Counted from the stretch's first letter, positions 8,353 through 16,842 are shown. The stretch is DNA of 64,000 bases from Fodinibacter sp038258215 (GCA_038258215.1 JBBSQC010000007.1:1-64000); one strand, 5' to 3'. Numbers and translations: made by a program. The notes: generated from the letters alone by a model not told the origin.

Positions 8353-9473
8353 AGTACCTCGACGAGTTCAGTGACCCGGTGCTGGCCCGCAAGCTGGTGG
8401 ACCAGATCCACGCGGTGACCACGAGACCCTGGGCGATGATGGAGGTGTGCGGCGGGCAGACGCACTCGATCATCCGGCACGGCATCGACCAGCTGCTGCC
8501 CGAGGGTGTCGAGATGATCCACGGCCCGGGCTGCCCGGTCTGCGTGACGCCGCTGGAGATCATCGACAAGGCCCTCGCGATCGCCGAGCAGCCGGGCGTG
8601 ATCTTCTGCTCGTTCGGTGACATGCTCCGCGTGCCCGGCAGCAGCAAGGACCTGTTCTCGATCAAGAGTGCGGGTGGCGATGTCCGCGTCGTCTACAGCC
8701 CGCTCGACGCGCTCAAGCTGGCGCGTGAGAACCCCGACCGCCAGGTCGTGTTCTTCGGCATCGGGTTCGAGACCACGGCCCCGGCCAACGCGATGACCGT
8801 CTACCAGGCGAAGAAGCAGGGCATCGACAACTTCTCGCTGCTCGTCTCGCACGTGCTGGTGCCACCGGCCATCGCGGCCATCATGGAGTCGCCCAGGTGC
8901 CGGGTGCAGGCATTCCTGGCGGCTGGCCACGTGTGCAGCGTGATGGGCACCTCCGAGTACCCCGCGCTGACCGAGAAGTACCAGGTCCCGATCGTGGTCA
9001 CCGGGTTCGAGCCGCTCGACATCCTCGAGGGCATCCGGCGCACGGTGATCCAGCTCGAGTCGGGTCGCCACGAGCTGGAGAACGCCTACTCCCGGGCCGT
9101 CACCGCCGAGGGCAACCTCCCGGCGATGGCGATGCTGCGCGACGTGTTCGAGGTGACCGACCGCACCTGGCGCGGCATCGGGATGATCCCGCAGAGCGGG
9201 TGGAAGCTGTCCGAGCGATACACCGACTTCGACGCCGAGACGCGCTTCAAGGTCAGTGACATCCACACCGACGAGTCCGCCCTGTGCCGCTCGGGCGAGG
9301 TGCTCCAGGGCCTCATCAAGCCGCACGAGTGCGCGGCGTTCGGCAAGGAGTGCACGCCCCGCAAGCCGCTGGGCGCGACGATGGTGTCGTCCGAGGGTGC
9401 CTGTGCGGCGTACTACACCTACCGGCGCCTGGACCACCTGGAGCTCTCCGAGACCCGCCTGGTGGAGGCCTGA
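8349..9473 (+). CDS. hypD: Hydrogenase Fe(CN)2CO assembly protein HypD
   Basis: 374 residues, normal length. HypD is the [4Fe-4S] redox scaffold on which the iron receives its two cyanides and CO. Visible family motifs include MEVCGGQTHSI (about residue 31), GPGCPVCVTP (about 60-69), the thiol-bearing AGHVCSVMG (about 195), and the C-terminal cysteine set (CRSGEV, HECAAFGKEC, SSEGACAAYY) that holds the Fe-S cluster. Both ends overlap neighbours (ATGA with hypC, TGATG with hypE), as expected for proteins that act in one complex. Confidence 0.96.
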   Translation: MKYLDEFSDPVLARKLVDQIHAVTTRPWAMMEVCGGQTHSIIRHGIDQLLPEGVEMIHGPGCPVCVTPLEIIDKALAIAEQPGVIFCSFGDMLRVPGSSKDLFSIKSAGGDVRVVYSPLDALKLARENPDRQVVFFGIGFETTAPANAMTVYQAKKQGIDNFSLLVSHVLVPPAIAAIMESPRCRVQAFLAAGHVCSVMGTSEYPALTEKYQVPIVVTGFEPLDILEGIRRTVIQLESGRHELENAYSRAVTAEGNLPAMAMLRDVFEVTDRTWRGIGMIPQSGWKLSERYTDFDAETRFKVSDIHTDESALCRSGEVLQGLIKPHECAAFGKECTPRKPLGATMVSSEGACAAYYTYRRLDHLELSETRLVEA

Positions 9474-10531
9474 TGAGCAACGACCTCGACTTCGAGGGCT
9501 GGGTCTGTCCGCTGCCGCTGCGTGACACCCCGGCGATCGTGATGGGCCACGGTGGCGGCGGAGCCATGTCCGGTGAGCTGATCGAGCAGCTCTTCCTGCC
9601 GGCCTTCGGTGGCGCCGCGCGAGCCGAGCTCGGCGACTCGGCGGTGCTGGAGGTGCCCGCCGGCCGGCTGGCCTTCTCGACCGACTCGTTCGTCGTGAAG
9701 CCGATGTTCTTCCCGGGTGGCTGCATCGGTGACCTCGCGGTCAACGGCACCGTCAACGACCTGGCGATGGCGGGCGCGACACCGCTCTATCTCTCGACGG
9801 CGTTCATCCTGGCCGAGGGCACCTTGATGACGGACATCGGCCGCGTCGCGATGGCGATCGGCAAGGCGGCCGAGGTCGCGGGAGTGCAGCTCGTCACCGG
9901 CGACACCAAGGTGGTCGACAGCGGCAGCGGCGACGGCATCTTCATCAACACCACCGGCATCGGCGTCATCCCCGACGGCATCGACATCTCGCCGGCGCGG
10001 GCCCGGGTGGGCGACGCCGTGCTGGTCAGCGGTGACATCGGCGTGCACGGCATCGCGGTGATGAGCTGTCGCGACGGGCTCGAGTTCGGCACCACGATCG
10101 AGAGCGACTGCGCGCCCCTGCACGGGCTGGTGGCCGACATGCTCGCCACAGGGGTGGACGTGCACGTGCTGCGGGACCCGACCCGCGGCGGAGTCTCGGC
10201 CACCCTCAACGAGATCGCCAAGGCTTCCGGGGTGGGCGTCGAGCTGGTCGAGAAGGACCTGCCGATCCCGGCCGAGGTCAAGGATGCCTGCGGCCTGCTC
10301 GGCCTCGACCCGCTCCAGGTCGCCAACGAGGGCAAGTTGATCGCGATCGTGGCGGCCGAGGATGCCGACGAGGTGCTGGCTGCGATGCGGCGGCACCCGC
10401 GCGGTACGGGTGCACGCCGCATCGGCACGTGCGTCGCGGAGCACCGGCAGATGGTCGTGGCCCGAACCGGTCTCGGCGGGACCCGCGTCGTGGACCTGCC
10501 GATCGGCGAGCAGCTACCCCGGATCTGCTGA
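9473..10531 (+). CDS. hypE: Carbamoyl dehydratase HypE
   Basis: 352 residues. HypE dehydrates the carbamoyl group on its C-terminal cysteine to a thiocyanate, the cyanide donor for HypC-HypD. The PurM-like ATP-grasp features are present (GHGGGG near residue 24, DSFVVKPMFFPGG, GDTKVVD), and the protein ends in PRIC, so the catalytic terminal cysteine is intact. It starts one base inside the hypD stop (TGATG) and is followed after 12 bases by the DUF6390 gene. hypA and hypB, needed for nickel insertion, are not in this window. Confidence 0.96.
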   Translation: MSNDLDFEGWVCPLPLRDTPAIVMGHGGGGAMSGELIEQLFLPAFGGAARAELGDSAVLEVPAGRLAFSTDSFVVKPMFFPGGCIGDLAVNGTVNDLAMAGATPLYLSTAFILAEGTLMTDIGRVAMAIGKAAEVAGVQLVTGDTKVVDSGSGDGIFINTTGIGVIPDGIDISPARARVGDAVLVSGDIGVHGIAVMSCRDGLEFGTTIESDCAPLHGLVADMLATGVDVHVLRDPTRGGVSATLNEIAKASGVGVELVEKDLPIPAEVKDACGLLGLDPLQVANEGKLIAIVAAEDADEVLAAMRRHPRGTGARRIGTCVAEHRQMVVARTGLGGTRVVDLPIGEQLPRIC

Positions 10532-10543
10532 GCGCCCGTCATC

Positions 10544-11287
10544 ATGAGTGATGAGGGGGCGCTGAAGTTCGCGCGCTATGCCTACCCGCCCAACCAGCTC
10601 GGCTACTGCGGTCCCGACGGTGCGCACGAGATGCTCGCGCCCGGCGCGGTGGCCGAGATCGAACGGCGGGCGCGGCTGTTCGACGGCGCCTGGGTCTATC
10701 TCGAGTTCCTCGCCGGTGTGCTCGGCACCGATGACCCTCTCTCGACGCCGGTGGTCGAGGCGTACTGGATCGGCAGTGACCTGCTGGCCGCCGTCGACCC
10801 GGCCGCCCTCGTCCGGCATCTGACGCTGGCGTTCGACGGTCAGGTCGGCGGGACGTGGCGGGAGTCGGCCGCGCGGGCTCGCGCGCACCACAGCTACCAG
10901 GTCTTCGAGGTCTATCCATGGGCCGCGATGCTGCTTCGTGGCCTGTCCCCCGGTCCCGCGGTGTCCGTGCTCGACCGCTGCCGGATCCGTACGGGCGTCG
11001 TGTGCGAGGTCGACGGCGAGTCGGTGGTGGTGAGATCCAACCTCCTTGCCTGGGACGGCGACTCGCTGATCCCGTCGCAAAGCCAGGTCGAGGCGGCCCG
11101 GTGGTCGCTCGACGGCCAGAGCCTGCTGTCCCCGCCGGCCGTCGGCGACACGGTGGCGCTGCACTGGGACTGGGTGTGCGACGTCCTCACGCCGGATCAG
11201 GCCGACCGCATCCAGCGGATCGAGGCGACCCAACGAAGCGCCGTCGGGCTGGGCGGGCCGGAAGAAGGCGGGCGCCGCCTGGACTGA
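10544..11287 (+). CDS. DUF6390 family protein, last gene of the hydrogenase operon
   Basis: 247 residues, soluble. The N-terminus KFARYAYPPNQLGYCGP is a recognisable start of the DUF6390 family; later HHSYQVFEVYPWAAML and VALHWDWVCDVL are conserved-looking aromatic blocks. No catalytic motif is evident. It follows hypE by 12 bases on the same strand and the next gene is convergent, so it is most likely the 3' end of the operon. Function unknown; a maturation or quality-control role is suggested by context only. Confidence 0.82.
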   Translation: MSDEGALKFARYAYPPNQLGYCGPDGAHEMLAPGAVAEIERRARLFDGAWVYLEFLAGVLGTDDPLSTPVVEAYWIGSDLLAAVDPAALVRHLTLAFDGQVGGTWRESAARARAHHSYQVFEVYPWAAMLLRGLSPGPAVSVLDRCRIRTGVVCEVDGESVVVRSNLLAWDGDSLIPSQSQVEAARWSLDGQSLLSPPAVGDTVALHWDWVCDVLTPDQADRIQRIEATQRSAVGLGGPEEGGRRLD

Positions 11288-11300
11288 GGGTCGCGGTCGG

Positions 11301-11843
11301 TCACCCGGCGCGGTCCGGCACGCCGCGCGTCTGCGCCAGGTGTCCCCCCAGGTATCCGCCCACGGACAACGCCGTCGCACCCGCCAGCGCCAGCCCCGTG
11401 CCCATCCCCCGGCGCCCTCTGCGACGAGCGACCCACGACCCGGCATACGCCCCGATCGCGATGCCGTTGGTGACGGCGTGCACCAGCCCCACCCTCTTCG
11501 CCCGTGGACCGACCGACGTCCACTCCGCCCAGCCCGACCAGGCTGTGGGTCCAACCGCGAGCAGCCCCACACCGACCAGCTTCCGAGCCGCAGCCGAGTC
11601 CCCGGCGACACCGATGAGGTCCAGGATGGTGGCCGAGGTCCAGCTACCGATGACGACGTCGGTCAGGACGGGGTGCAGGGAGTGGCCCAGCCACTCGCCG
11701 CGAAGCACGACGGCGCGCCGCCCCGTACCGAAAGCTGCCGTGATCGCGGGCTCGACCGCACCCACCAGTGGGTCGAGGGCGCTCGCCTCCTCCAGCGCGA
11801 GAGTCCACGCGAGCGCACGAGGTGGTCGTTCAGTCGGTGTCAT
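11301..11843 (-). CDS. DUF2231 family membrane protein
   Basis: 180 residues. After a short cytosolic N-terminus (MTPTERPPRALAWTLALEEASALD) comes GEWLGHSLHPVLTDVVIGSWTSATILDL, the His-rich first helix typical of DUF2231, then three more hydrophobic helices and a basic tail. Start at 11843 is chosen for the upstream AGGAG and because the longer frame has no hydrophobic start. Convergent with the hydrogenase operon, 13 bases from its end. It could be the last gene of a sigJ-DUF1059-DUF2231 run on this strand. DUF2231 proteins are often linked to redox proteins; exact role unknown. Confidence 0.8.
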   Translation of the reverse strand: MTPTERPPRALAWTLALEEASALDPLVGAVEPAITAAFGTGRRAVVLRGEWLGHSLHPVLTDVVIGSWTSATILDLIGVAGDSAAARKLVGVGLLAVGPTAWSGWAEWTSVGPRAKRVGLVHAVTNGIAIGAYAGSWVARRRGRRGMGTGLALAGATALSVGGYLGGHLAQTRGVPDRAG

Positions 11844-11980
11844 TTCGTGTCTCCTCGTGGCCCGTGGTCGCACGGCCGACCGTCGTTCCTGCACACCGAT
11901 CCTCCACCTGCCGGGGCCGTGCGACAACCCGTTCCCGACCCTCGATCCGCGGAGGGGCACCAACGGCCCAGGGCCGGGGC

Positions 11981-12217
11981 TCAGTCCTCGGGCAGGTGGG
12001 CGAAGGTGGCCTTCGCGTCGTTGTACCAGCCCAGCGACTTCTTCGGATGCCGCCAGCGGCTCTTCATCGCGTCGCGCGCCTCCCGGTGGCTCGCGTCACC
12101 GGCCTTCTCAGCCTCCTTGAGGTGGCTGTCCTGGGCCTTGATGACGTCGTCGGCGCTCTCGCCATGGTGCTCGAGGTCGCACGGCCCCCCGAGCTGGCTG
12201 CAGGTCATCGTCTTCAT
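11981..12217 (-). CDS. Small DUF1059-like protein
   Basis: 78 residues from the middle of three near-adjacent ATGs (12226, 12217, 12208). The 12217 start has AGAGG nine bases upstream, whereas 12226 abuts it. MTCSQLGGPCDLEHHGES near the N-terminus has the two-cysteine pattern of DUF1059 proteins, followed by an amphipathic HLKEAEKAG helix. The C-terminal half (RWRHPKKSLGWYNDAKATFAHLP) is basic and aromatic, longer than a bare DUF1059. It follows the ECF sigma gene by 87 bases on the same strand and may be co-transcribed. Confidence 0.65.
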   Translation of the reverse strand: MKTMTCSQLGGPCDLEHHGESADDVIKAQDSHLKEAEKAGDASHREARDAMKSRWRHPKKSLGWYNDAKATFAHLPED

Positions 12218-12304
12218 CGTCTTCATCCTCTGGTGAGCGGTCGGTGGGTGATGCGTTCGGTGGTCTGACGATCGGAGAGCCACGGATGTGACACAGCGCC
12301 GAGG

Positions 12305-13141
12305 TCAGCCGCGGCGTGTCTCCCCGTCCCGGCGGACCACCTGCACCAGCACCTCGGGCTCGGCGCAGAAGGTGATGCCCTGGACGAGGCCGTGCGCGAT
12401 GGCGAAGTCGAAGAGGACCATGACCTGGCCACGGTGGAACCACGCGGCCCCGGGTCGATCACCCACGAACACCGGAAGAGCCGACCGGGCGCTGCCGTTG
12501 AGGAACGAGGCCACCTCGTGGCGACCCTCGATCTGCTCCGGGGTGCCGGCCAGGATCGCGGCCCGGTCGGCGGCCACGGACGCGTCGGGCGCGAGGAGCT
12601 GGAGCAAGCGGTCGAAGTCACCCTCCCGGGCCGCGGCCATGAACGCGTCGACGACCTCCCAGTCCGACAGCGCGTCCTCCGGAGCGGGCTGGCTGATCTT
12701 GGAGCGCGCCCGGGACGCGAGCTTGCGCGCCGCCACGGGGGTGGTGTCCAGGACGGCCGCGATGGTGAAGAACTCGAAGCCGAAGCTGTCGTGCAGCACG
12801 AACGCGACCCGCTCGAGGGGTGAGAGCCGGTCCAGCACCATCTGGAGGGCGACGCCCACGGTCTCGGCCAGGGCGACCTCCTCGGCCGGGTCCGGCGCGG
12901 TCTCGGTCACCGGGAGGTCGGCCCTCGGGGCGGGGACCCGGGCGCGCAGCCGGTCCAGGCAGAGCCGCGTGGTCACGGTCGTCAGCCAGGCGGGCAGGCT
13001 GTCGATCTCGGCCTCGGTCCGGTGCAGCCGGAGCCAGGCACCCTGCACGACGTCCTCGGCCTCGGCCGGGTCCCCCAGCACCCGCGCGGCGATGCGCACC
13101 AGTCGTGGTCGCTCCGCCTCGAAGGCTTCCGTCTGGTCCAC
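12305..13141 (-). CDS. sigJ: ECF RNA polymerase sigma factor, SigJ type with C-terminal SnoaL-like domain
   Basis: 278 residues from the GTG at 13141, preceded by GGGTGG. Region 2 (residues about 8-75) contains RIAARVLGDPAEAEDVVQGAWLRL; region 4 (about 105-165) contains LDRLSPLERVAFVLHDSFG and the recognition helix. The last about 110 residues (VVDAFMAAAREGDFDRLLQLL to the end) are a SnoaL/NTF2-like domain, the hallmark of SigJ/ECF41-type factors in which the tail modulates activity instead of a separate anti-sigma factor. ECF41-type factors usually neighbour a small oxidoreductase or carboxymuconolactone decarboxylase gene; here the followers are DUF1059 and DUF2231. Confidence 0.88.
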   Translation of the reverse strand: MDQTEAFEAERPRLVRIAARVLGDPAEAEDVVQGAWLRLHRTEAEIDSLPAWLTTVTTRLCLDRLRARVPAPRADLPVTETAPDPAEEVALAETVGVALQMVLDRLSPLERVAFVLHDSFGFEFFTIAAVLDTTPVAARKLASRARSKISQPAPEDALSDWEVVDAFMAAAREGDFDRLLQLLAPDASVAADRAAILAGTPEQIEGRHEVASFLNGSARSALPVFVGDRPGAAWFHRGQVMVLFDFAIAHGLVQGITFCAEPEVLVQVVRRDGETRRG

Positions 13142-13303
13142 GGCGCCCACCCTTTCACTGTCGTCTGGTCGACCCCTTGACGACCCGACCCGACCGAGTG
13201 TGACCCCCGGTGGTGGAACGACGTGACGCACCTGCGCGCACGGACGACGGTGCTGAGTACGAGGGCTCACGACGCTCCTCGCCGCGTGAGTCAGCATGGG
13301 GGC

Positions 13304-13708
13304 ATGCCTGCCTCACGGACCATCCTGCGTTCGGCCCTGCTGTCCCTGATGCTCTTGGCTGCCAGCTTCGGCACCTGGTGGGCCTGGCTGGGCTGGGACC
13401 ACGAGTACTACACCGACCCTGAGACGGGGTATGCCGCAGGCCCCTACCGTCCGTGGCAGGTCATCGGTTGCGTCCTCACGCTCCTGGTGCTCGCGATCCT
13501 CGCCCACATCGTCCTGAACCCCGTCCTGGTCGGCGTCTCGATGACCCTGGGCTTCAGCGCCGCCTTCGCCAGCACTGCGGTTCCCGACGACGAGACGGGA
13601 CTGGCCCTGGTGGGTGTGTTCCTCGTCGTCATCGGCATGTCGCTGGCCTCGGTGGTCCTCGGTCTGATCGCCTGGGGAGTCAAGAGCGCCGTCCGGCGCC
13701 CGGCCTGA
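13304..13708 (+). CDS. Small four-helix membrane protein
   Basis: 134 residues from the ATG at 13304 (MPASRTILRSALLSLMLLAASFGTW). Four hydrophobic segments are visible: about residues 7-24, 50-70, 73-90 and 100-122, with a short WDHEYYTDPETGYAAGPYRPWQ loop after the first. No family recognised. It diverges from sigJ with 162 bases between the starts, and its 3' end overlaps the convergent DUF3995 gene by 29 bases. Confidence 0.7.
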   Translation: MPASRTILRSALLSLMLLAASFGTWWAWLGWDHEYYTDPETGYAAGPYRPWQVIGCVLTLLVLAILAHIVLNPVLVGVSMTLGFSAAFASTAVPDDETGLALVGVFLVVIGMSLASVVLGLIAWGVKSAVRRPA

Positions 13709-14174
13709 CCCGCGATCCGACCAGGCCGACCGCGAGCGCGACCCCCCAGGCGAGGAACAGCGGGTCCCAAAGCCACGCGTGCCCGATCATCCCCGGCCGG
13801 TCGTAGCCCCCGTCGGGGCGGATCACCCCAGCCAGCACGAGGTTCCCGACAACGGTGTTCAGCCCGCCCCACACCACCAGGACCAGCGCCCCGACCCATG
13901 ACACTGCCCTGGTCAGCCGTCTTGCCGGCCACCCCGACCGGGCCAGGAGTGCGGGCGCGACGGCCGCGACGACCTTGACGAGCCCGATCGGCACGAGGAG
14001 CCACTCGCGCCCCGCGAAGCTCTCGCGCAGCCCGGTTCCGAGGGACCACACCAGGAAGGTCCCGCCGGTGGCCCAGTAGAGGGTGAACCCCGCATGCGCG
14101 AGGCCCAGAACGGCAGCGACGCGCAGCCCAGGGGGCACCGTCCGGATGCCGGGAGCCACGGTGGTCGTCGTCAT
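13680..14174 (-). CDS. DUF3995 family membrane protein
   Basis: 164 residues. A first helix with GLAHAGFTLYWATGGTFLVW, a second WLLVPIGLVKVVAAVAPALL, a third around AVSWVGALVLVVWGGLNTVVG and a C-terminal helix LFLAWGVALAVGLVGS match the four-helix DUF3995 family. The GYDRPGMIGHAWLWDP loop before the last helix is family-typical. Start at 14174 is the ATG before MTTTTVAPG. Function unknown. The end overlaps the convergent membrane-protein gene. Confidence 0.78.
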   Translation of the reverse strand: MTTTTVAPGIRTVPPGLRVAAVLGLAHAGFTLYWATGGTFLVWSLGTGLRESFAGREWLLVPIGLVKVVAAVAPALLARSGWPARRLTRAVSWVGALVLVVWGGLNTVVGNLVLAGVIRPDGGYDRPGMIGHAWLWDPLFLAWGVALAVGLVGSRVRPGAGRRS

Positions 14175-14291
14175 CGGGCCAGCCTTGTCGGGCCAGGTGA
14201 CACCGGCAATCGGGGTCCTCCCCCACCGAGCCCGGACCCGCCCCTGACGTGTGGCCTCACCCAGCCCTGTCGACCGGCATACGGTGTGGTG

Positions 14292-14819
14292 ATGGCGAGC
14301 ATCGAGGCCGTCCGCGGTGACATCACGACCGAGCGGGTCGACGCGATCGTCAACGCCGCGAACTCCATGCTCCTCGGTGGTGGCGGGGTCGACGGAGCAA
14401 TCCATACCGCGGCGGGCCCGGACCTGCTGGCTGATTGTCGGAGGCTGCGGCGCACGACGCACCCGGACGGACTGGCCGTCGGCGACGCGGTGGCGACCGG
14501 GGCCGGCGACCTGCCCTGCCGGTGGGTCATCCACACGGTCGGGCCCAACCGGCACCGCGGACAGACCGACCCGAGCCTCCTCGCTTCGTGCTTCCGGCGG
14601 AGCCTGGAGGTCGCTCAGCAGGTGGACGCTCGGAGCCTCGCCGTCCCGGCCGTCAGCGCGGGGGTCTACGGCTGGGACATCGAGCAGGTGGCGCAGATTG
14701 CCGTGACCGTGACGCGCGCGGAGCTCGCCGCCGGTCGGGACCTGGATCAGGTGCGTTTCGTGCTGTTCTCCGGCGCCGCGCACGCGGCCTTCGAGCGGGC
14801 GCTGGCGAGCACCGCCTGA
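14292..14819 (+). CDS. Macrodomain ADP-ribose deacylase
   Basis: 175 residues. Macrodomain enzymes remove ADP-ribose or hydrolyse O-acetyl-ADP-ribose. Conserved blocks are GDITTERVDAIVNAANSMLLGGGGVDGAIHTAAGP (residues about 9-44, holding the Asn-Ala-Ala-Asn motif and the GGGGVDGAIH catalytic loop), WVIHTVGP (about 78), and PAVSAGVYGWD (about 119-129). This combination matches the YmdB/MacroD class. Start at the ATG; a GTG immediately before it is an alternative. No toxin partner is visible next to it. Confidence 0.9.
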   Translation: MASIEAVRGDITTERVDAIVNAANSMLLGGGGVDGAIHTAAGPDLLADCRRLRRTTHPDGLAVGDAVATGAGDLPCRWVIHTVGPNRHRGQTDPSLLASCFRRSLEVAQQVDARSLAVPAVSAGVYGWDIEQVAQIAVTVTRAELAAGRDLDQVRFVLFSGAAHAAFERALASTA

Positions 14820-14877
14820 GAACGGCACCGACACCCTCGCTGGTCTCGTGGGGTCAATGGTCCTGCGCTTCGGCCCT

Positions 14878-14935
14878 CACGCAGAAGACCGGATCGCACG
14901 CACCAATAACTGCGTGGGATCCGGTCTTCTGCGTG
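14878..14935. terminator. Long near-perfect hairpin downstream of the macrodomain gene
   Basis: Left arm begins CACGCAGAAGACCGGATC and runs to 14902; right arm is 14911-14935. 24 of 25 positions pair, with an eight-base loop (CCAATAAC). It lies 58 bases after the macrodomain stop, with the degraded NlpC/P60 gene coming from the other side, so it could end transcription in both directions. There is no U-rich tract, which is common for GC-rich actinobacterial terminators. Confidence 0.65.
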
Positions 14936-14982
14936 CCGCCCGGTTCACCGAGAACCAGGGGGGTCGACGCAGGGTGTTCGCG

Positions 14983-15144
14983 TCAGAAGCGCCCGTAGCC
15001 GCTCACAACGGGGAACACCGCGCGCTAGGAAGTCGACGGGGTGCTGCCGCCGTAGACGTAGGGGATCCCCAGCAGCGAGCGGGCGATGTTGATGACGCCG
15101 CTGGTGCCGGCCGGGACCTCGCGCGCCGGGGCCTTGCTGGCCCT
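14983..15144 (-). pseudogene. Relic of an NlpC/P60 cell-wall hydrolase gene
   Basis: The minus strand, in a frame different from the neighbouring peptidase gene, reads KAPAREVPAGTSGVINIA then RSLLGIPYVYGGSTPS. This is the start of an NlpC/P60 catalytic domain, up to just before the expected catalytic FDCSG. It is cut by a TAG at 15025-15027 and then continues in frame to VVSGYGRF and a TGA at 14983, which resembles the C-terminal end of such proteins. The catalytic core is therefore missing by internal deletion. No start codon or ribosome site remains. It directly follows the intact peptidase-like gene at 15152. Confidence 0.6.
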
Positions 15145-15151
15145 CGCGTGC

Positions 15152-15958
15152 TCAGTTGACGGTGACGTGCACGTGGTCCATGTGGTTCGCGGTGGGTGAT
15201 CCGCGGTCCTCCATGCCCCGCCAGGACGAGCCCGGCTCCCAGTAGCGCTGGCGCCAGATGACGTACTTCACGTTGAGCGAGCCGGAATGGGACTGCACGT
15301 ATGCCGCGATGGCGTCGCCCTGGGACTGGCCCGAGATCATGAAGTCGATGGCCTGACCGGTGCTGTGCTCACCGGCATTCGCGCGGTAGCCACCTATCGT
15401 CCCCAACCCGAAGACGGACTGGACCGCCGCGCAGGCCTGTGCCGCGCGCGAGGTCAGGCCGATCCCGCCACACTTTCCGGTGCCGTAGGACCCGCGGGGC
15501 TCCGAGGAGCTGGAGGACCCGCTCGACGAGCTCGACCCGCTGGATGAGGAGCCGCTCGAGGACACGGCGCTCTGCACGACCGGCTTCGGCTTCGGCTTGG
15601 GCTTCGGCTTGGGCTTGGCCACGGGCTTCACCCCCGAGACGCCGACCTTCTCAGGCGCCGCGGGTGCCGCGACGGCCGGGGCGGTCACCGCCGGGCGCTC
15701 GGCCCGCACGCTCGAGCGAGACGCGCCCTGCGCGGAGGAACGGCCGGTGAATGCTGCGCTCGATTCGGCGGAGAGCGCCAGCGGGGCGCTCGGGCTCGCG
15801 TCGACGGGCACGGCGAGCGCGACGGCCACACTGCTCAGGACGGCGGCGCCGGCGAGCGACTTCACGGCCCAGCTGGCACCGCTGCGCGGCAGGCGGTCAG
15901 GGAGCCGCCGGACGGCGCCCGAGGCCCGGCGACAGCCGGATGCGGTGGATCGGAACAC
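15152..15958 (-). CDS. Secreted M15-like/ARB_07466-type peptidase-domain protein
   Basis: 268 residues from a GTG. A basic N-terminus and hydrophobic stretch (WAVKSLAGAAVLSSVAVALAVPVDA, about 30-54) predict a signal peptide or anchor. A low-complexity linker follows, with a KPKPKPKP run (about 112-125) and a serine/glycine-rich tract, consistent with crossing the wall. The C-terminal about 110 residues (KCGGIGLTSRAAQAC, GEHSTGQAIDFMISG, then NHMDHVHVTVN) carry the H-x6-D and HVH metal-ligand pattern of M15-like peptidoglycan peptidases (ARB_07466-like domain). Probably an extracellular wall hydrolase or binder. The NlpC/P60 relic lies immediately downstream. Confidence 0.82.
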   Translation of the reverse strand: MFRSTASGCRRASGAVRRLPDRLPRSGASWAVKSLAGAAVLSSVAVALAVPVDASPSAPLALSAESSAAFTGRSSAQGASRSSVRAERPAVTAPAVAAPAAPEKVGVSGVKPVAKPKPKPKPKPKPVVQSAVSSSGSSSSGSSSSSGSSSSSEPRGSYGTGKCGGIGLTSRAAQACAAVQSVFGLGTIGGYRANAGEHSTGQAIDFMISGQSQGDAIAAYVQSHSGSLNVKYVIWRQRYWEPGSSWRGMEDRGSPTANHMDHVHVTVN

Positions 15959-16066
15959 GAGGTAGAGCCTTCCTGGGCATGGACAACTCGTCCCACGGTA
16001 ACGGCGAGCTCCGCCAAAGTCACATTCCGGTAACGAGGACCCGCCACGTCGGGCGCGGCGACGTGC

Positions 16067-16765
16067 TCAGCCGACGGCGACGAAGACGTGCGACGCGATG
16101 TCGTCGGGCAGCGACACACCGGAGGCCTCATCGGACCCCTCGAGCCAGGCGATGACCCGCGACCCCTCCCGGCGCACCCGCGCTGGGCGACCGGGCAGCA
16201 GCTTCGCGGAGGTGAGCAGGCTCAGGGCCTCGGAGTCCATCTGGACCGGCTCACCGATGCGGCGCACGACGACGGTGACCGGCTCGGCCACGGCAACCAC
16301 GTCGAGGGTCGTGAGCCCGAGCCGGAAGTCGACCATCTCGCCGATCTCCCCGAGCTCGGCCAGGCCGGGGATCGGGTTGCCGTACGGGGACTCGGCATGG
16401 TCCACCAGGATCGCGAGGATCTTGCGCTCCACCCGGGCGGACATGACGTGCTCCCAGCGGCACGCCTCCTCGTGGACGTACTCCCACTCCAGGCCGATGA
16501 CGTCGACGAGGAGCCGCTCGGCGATCCGGTGCTTGCGCATCACCCGGGTCGCCAGCAGCCGGCCGTGGTCGCTGAGCTCGAGGTGCCGGTCCCCCGCGAC
16601 GTGGATCAGCCCGTCGCGCTCCATCCGGGCCACGGTCTGGGAGACCGTGGGCCCCGAGTGCCCGAGCCGCTCCGCGATCCGGGCCCGCAGGGGGGTGATC
16701 CCCTCCTCTTCGAGCTCGAAGACGGTGCGCAGGTACATCTCGGTGGTGTCGATCAGGTCGGTCAC
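16067..16765 (-). CDS. ideR: Iron-dependent DtxR/IdeR-family transcriptional regulator
   Basis: 232 residues from a GTG (VTDLIDTTEMYLRTVFEL). N-terminal winged helix (HSGPTVSQTVARMERDGLI, about 36-55), then the dimerisation/metal domain with HEEACRWEHVMS (about 98-109), whose Cys, Glu and His match the DtxR ancillary and primary metal sites. A C-terminal SH3-like domain (residues about 150-232) is present, so this is the long IdeR/DtxR type, not MntR. With Fe2+ bound, such proteins repress siderophore and uptake genes. The next gene on this strand, an MFS permease at 16843, is upstream, so the pair could be co-transcribed. Confidence 0.9.
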   Translation of the reverse strand: MTDLIDTTEMYLRTVFELEEEGITPLRARIAERLGHSGPTVSQTVARMERDGLIHVAGDRHLELSDHGRLLATRVMRKHRIAERLLVDVIGLEWEYVHEEACRWEHVMSARVERKILAILVDHAESPYGNPIPGLAELGEIGEMVDFRLGLTTLDVVAVAEPVTVVVRRIGEPVQMDSEALSLLTSAKLLPGRPARVRREGSRVIAWLEGSDEASGVSLPDDIASHVFVAVG

Positions 16766-16842
16766 GCAGGTCAGCCTACGTTCACCGGACGACATCCGGG
16801 TATGCCGTGCGCCCGGGGTGCGCCCGAGCCACCCGCGCGTGG

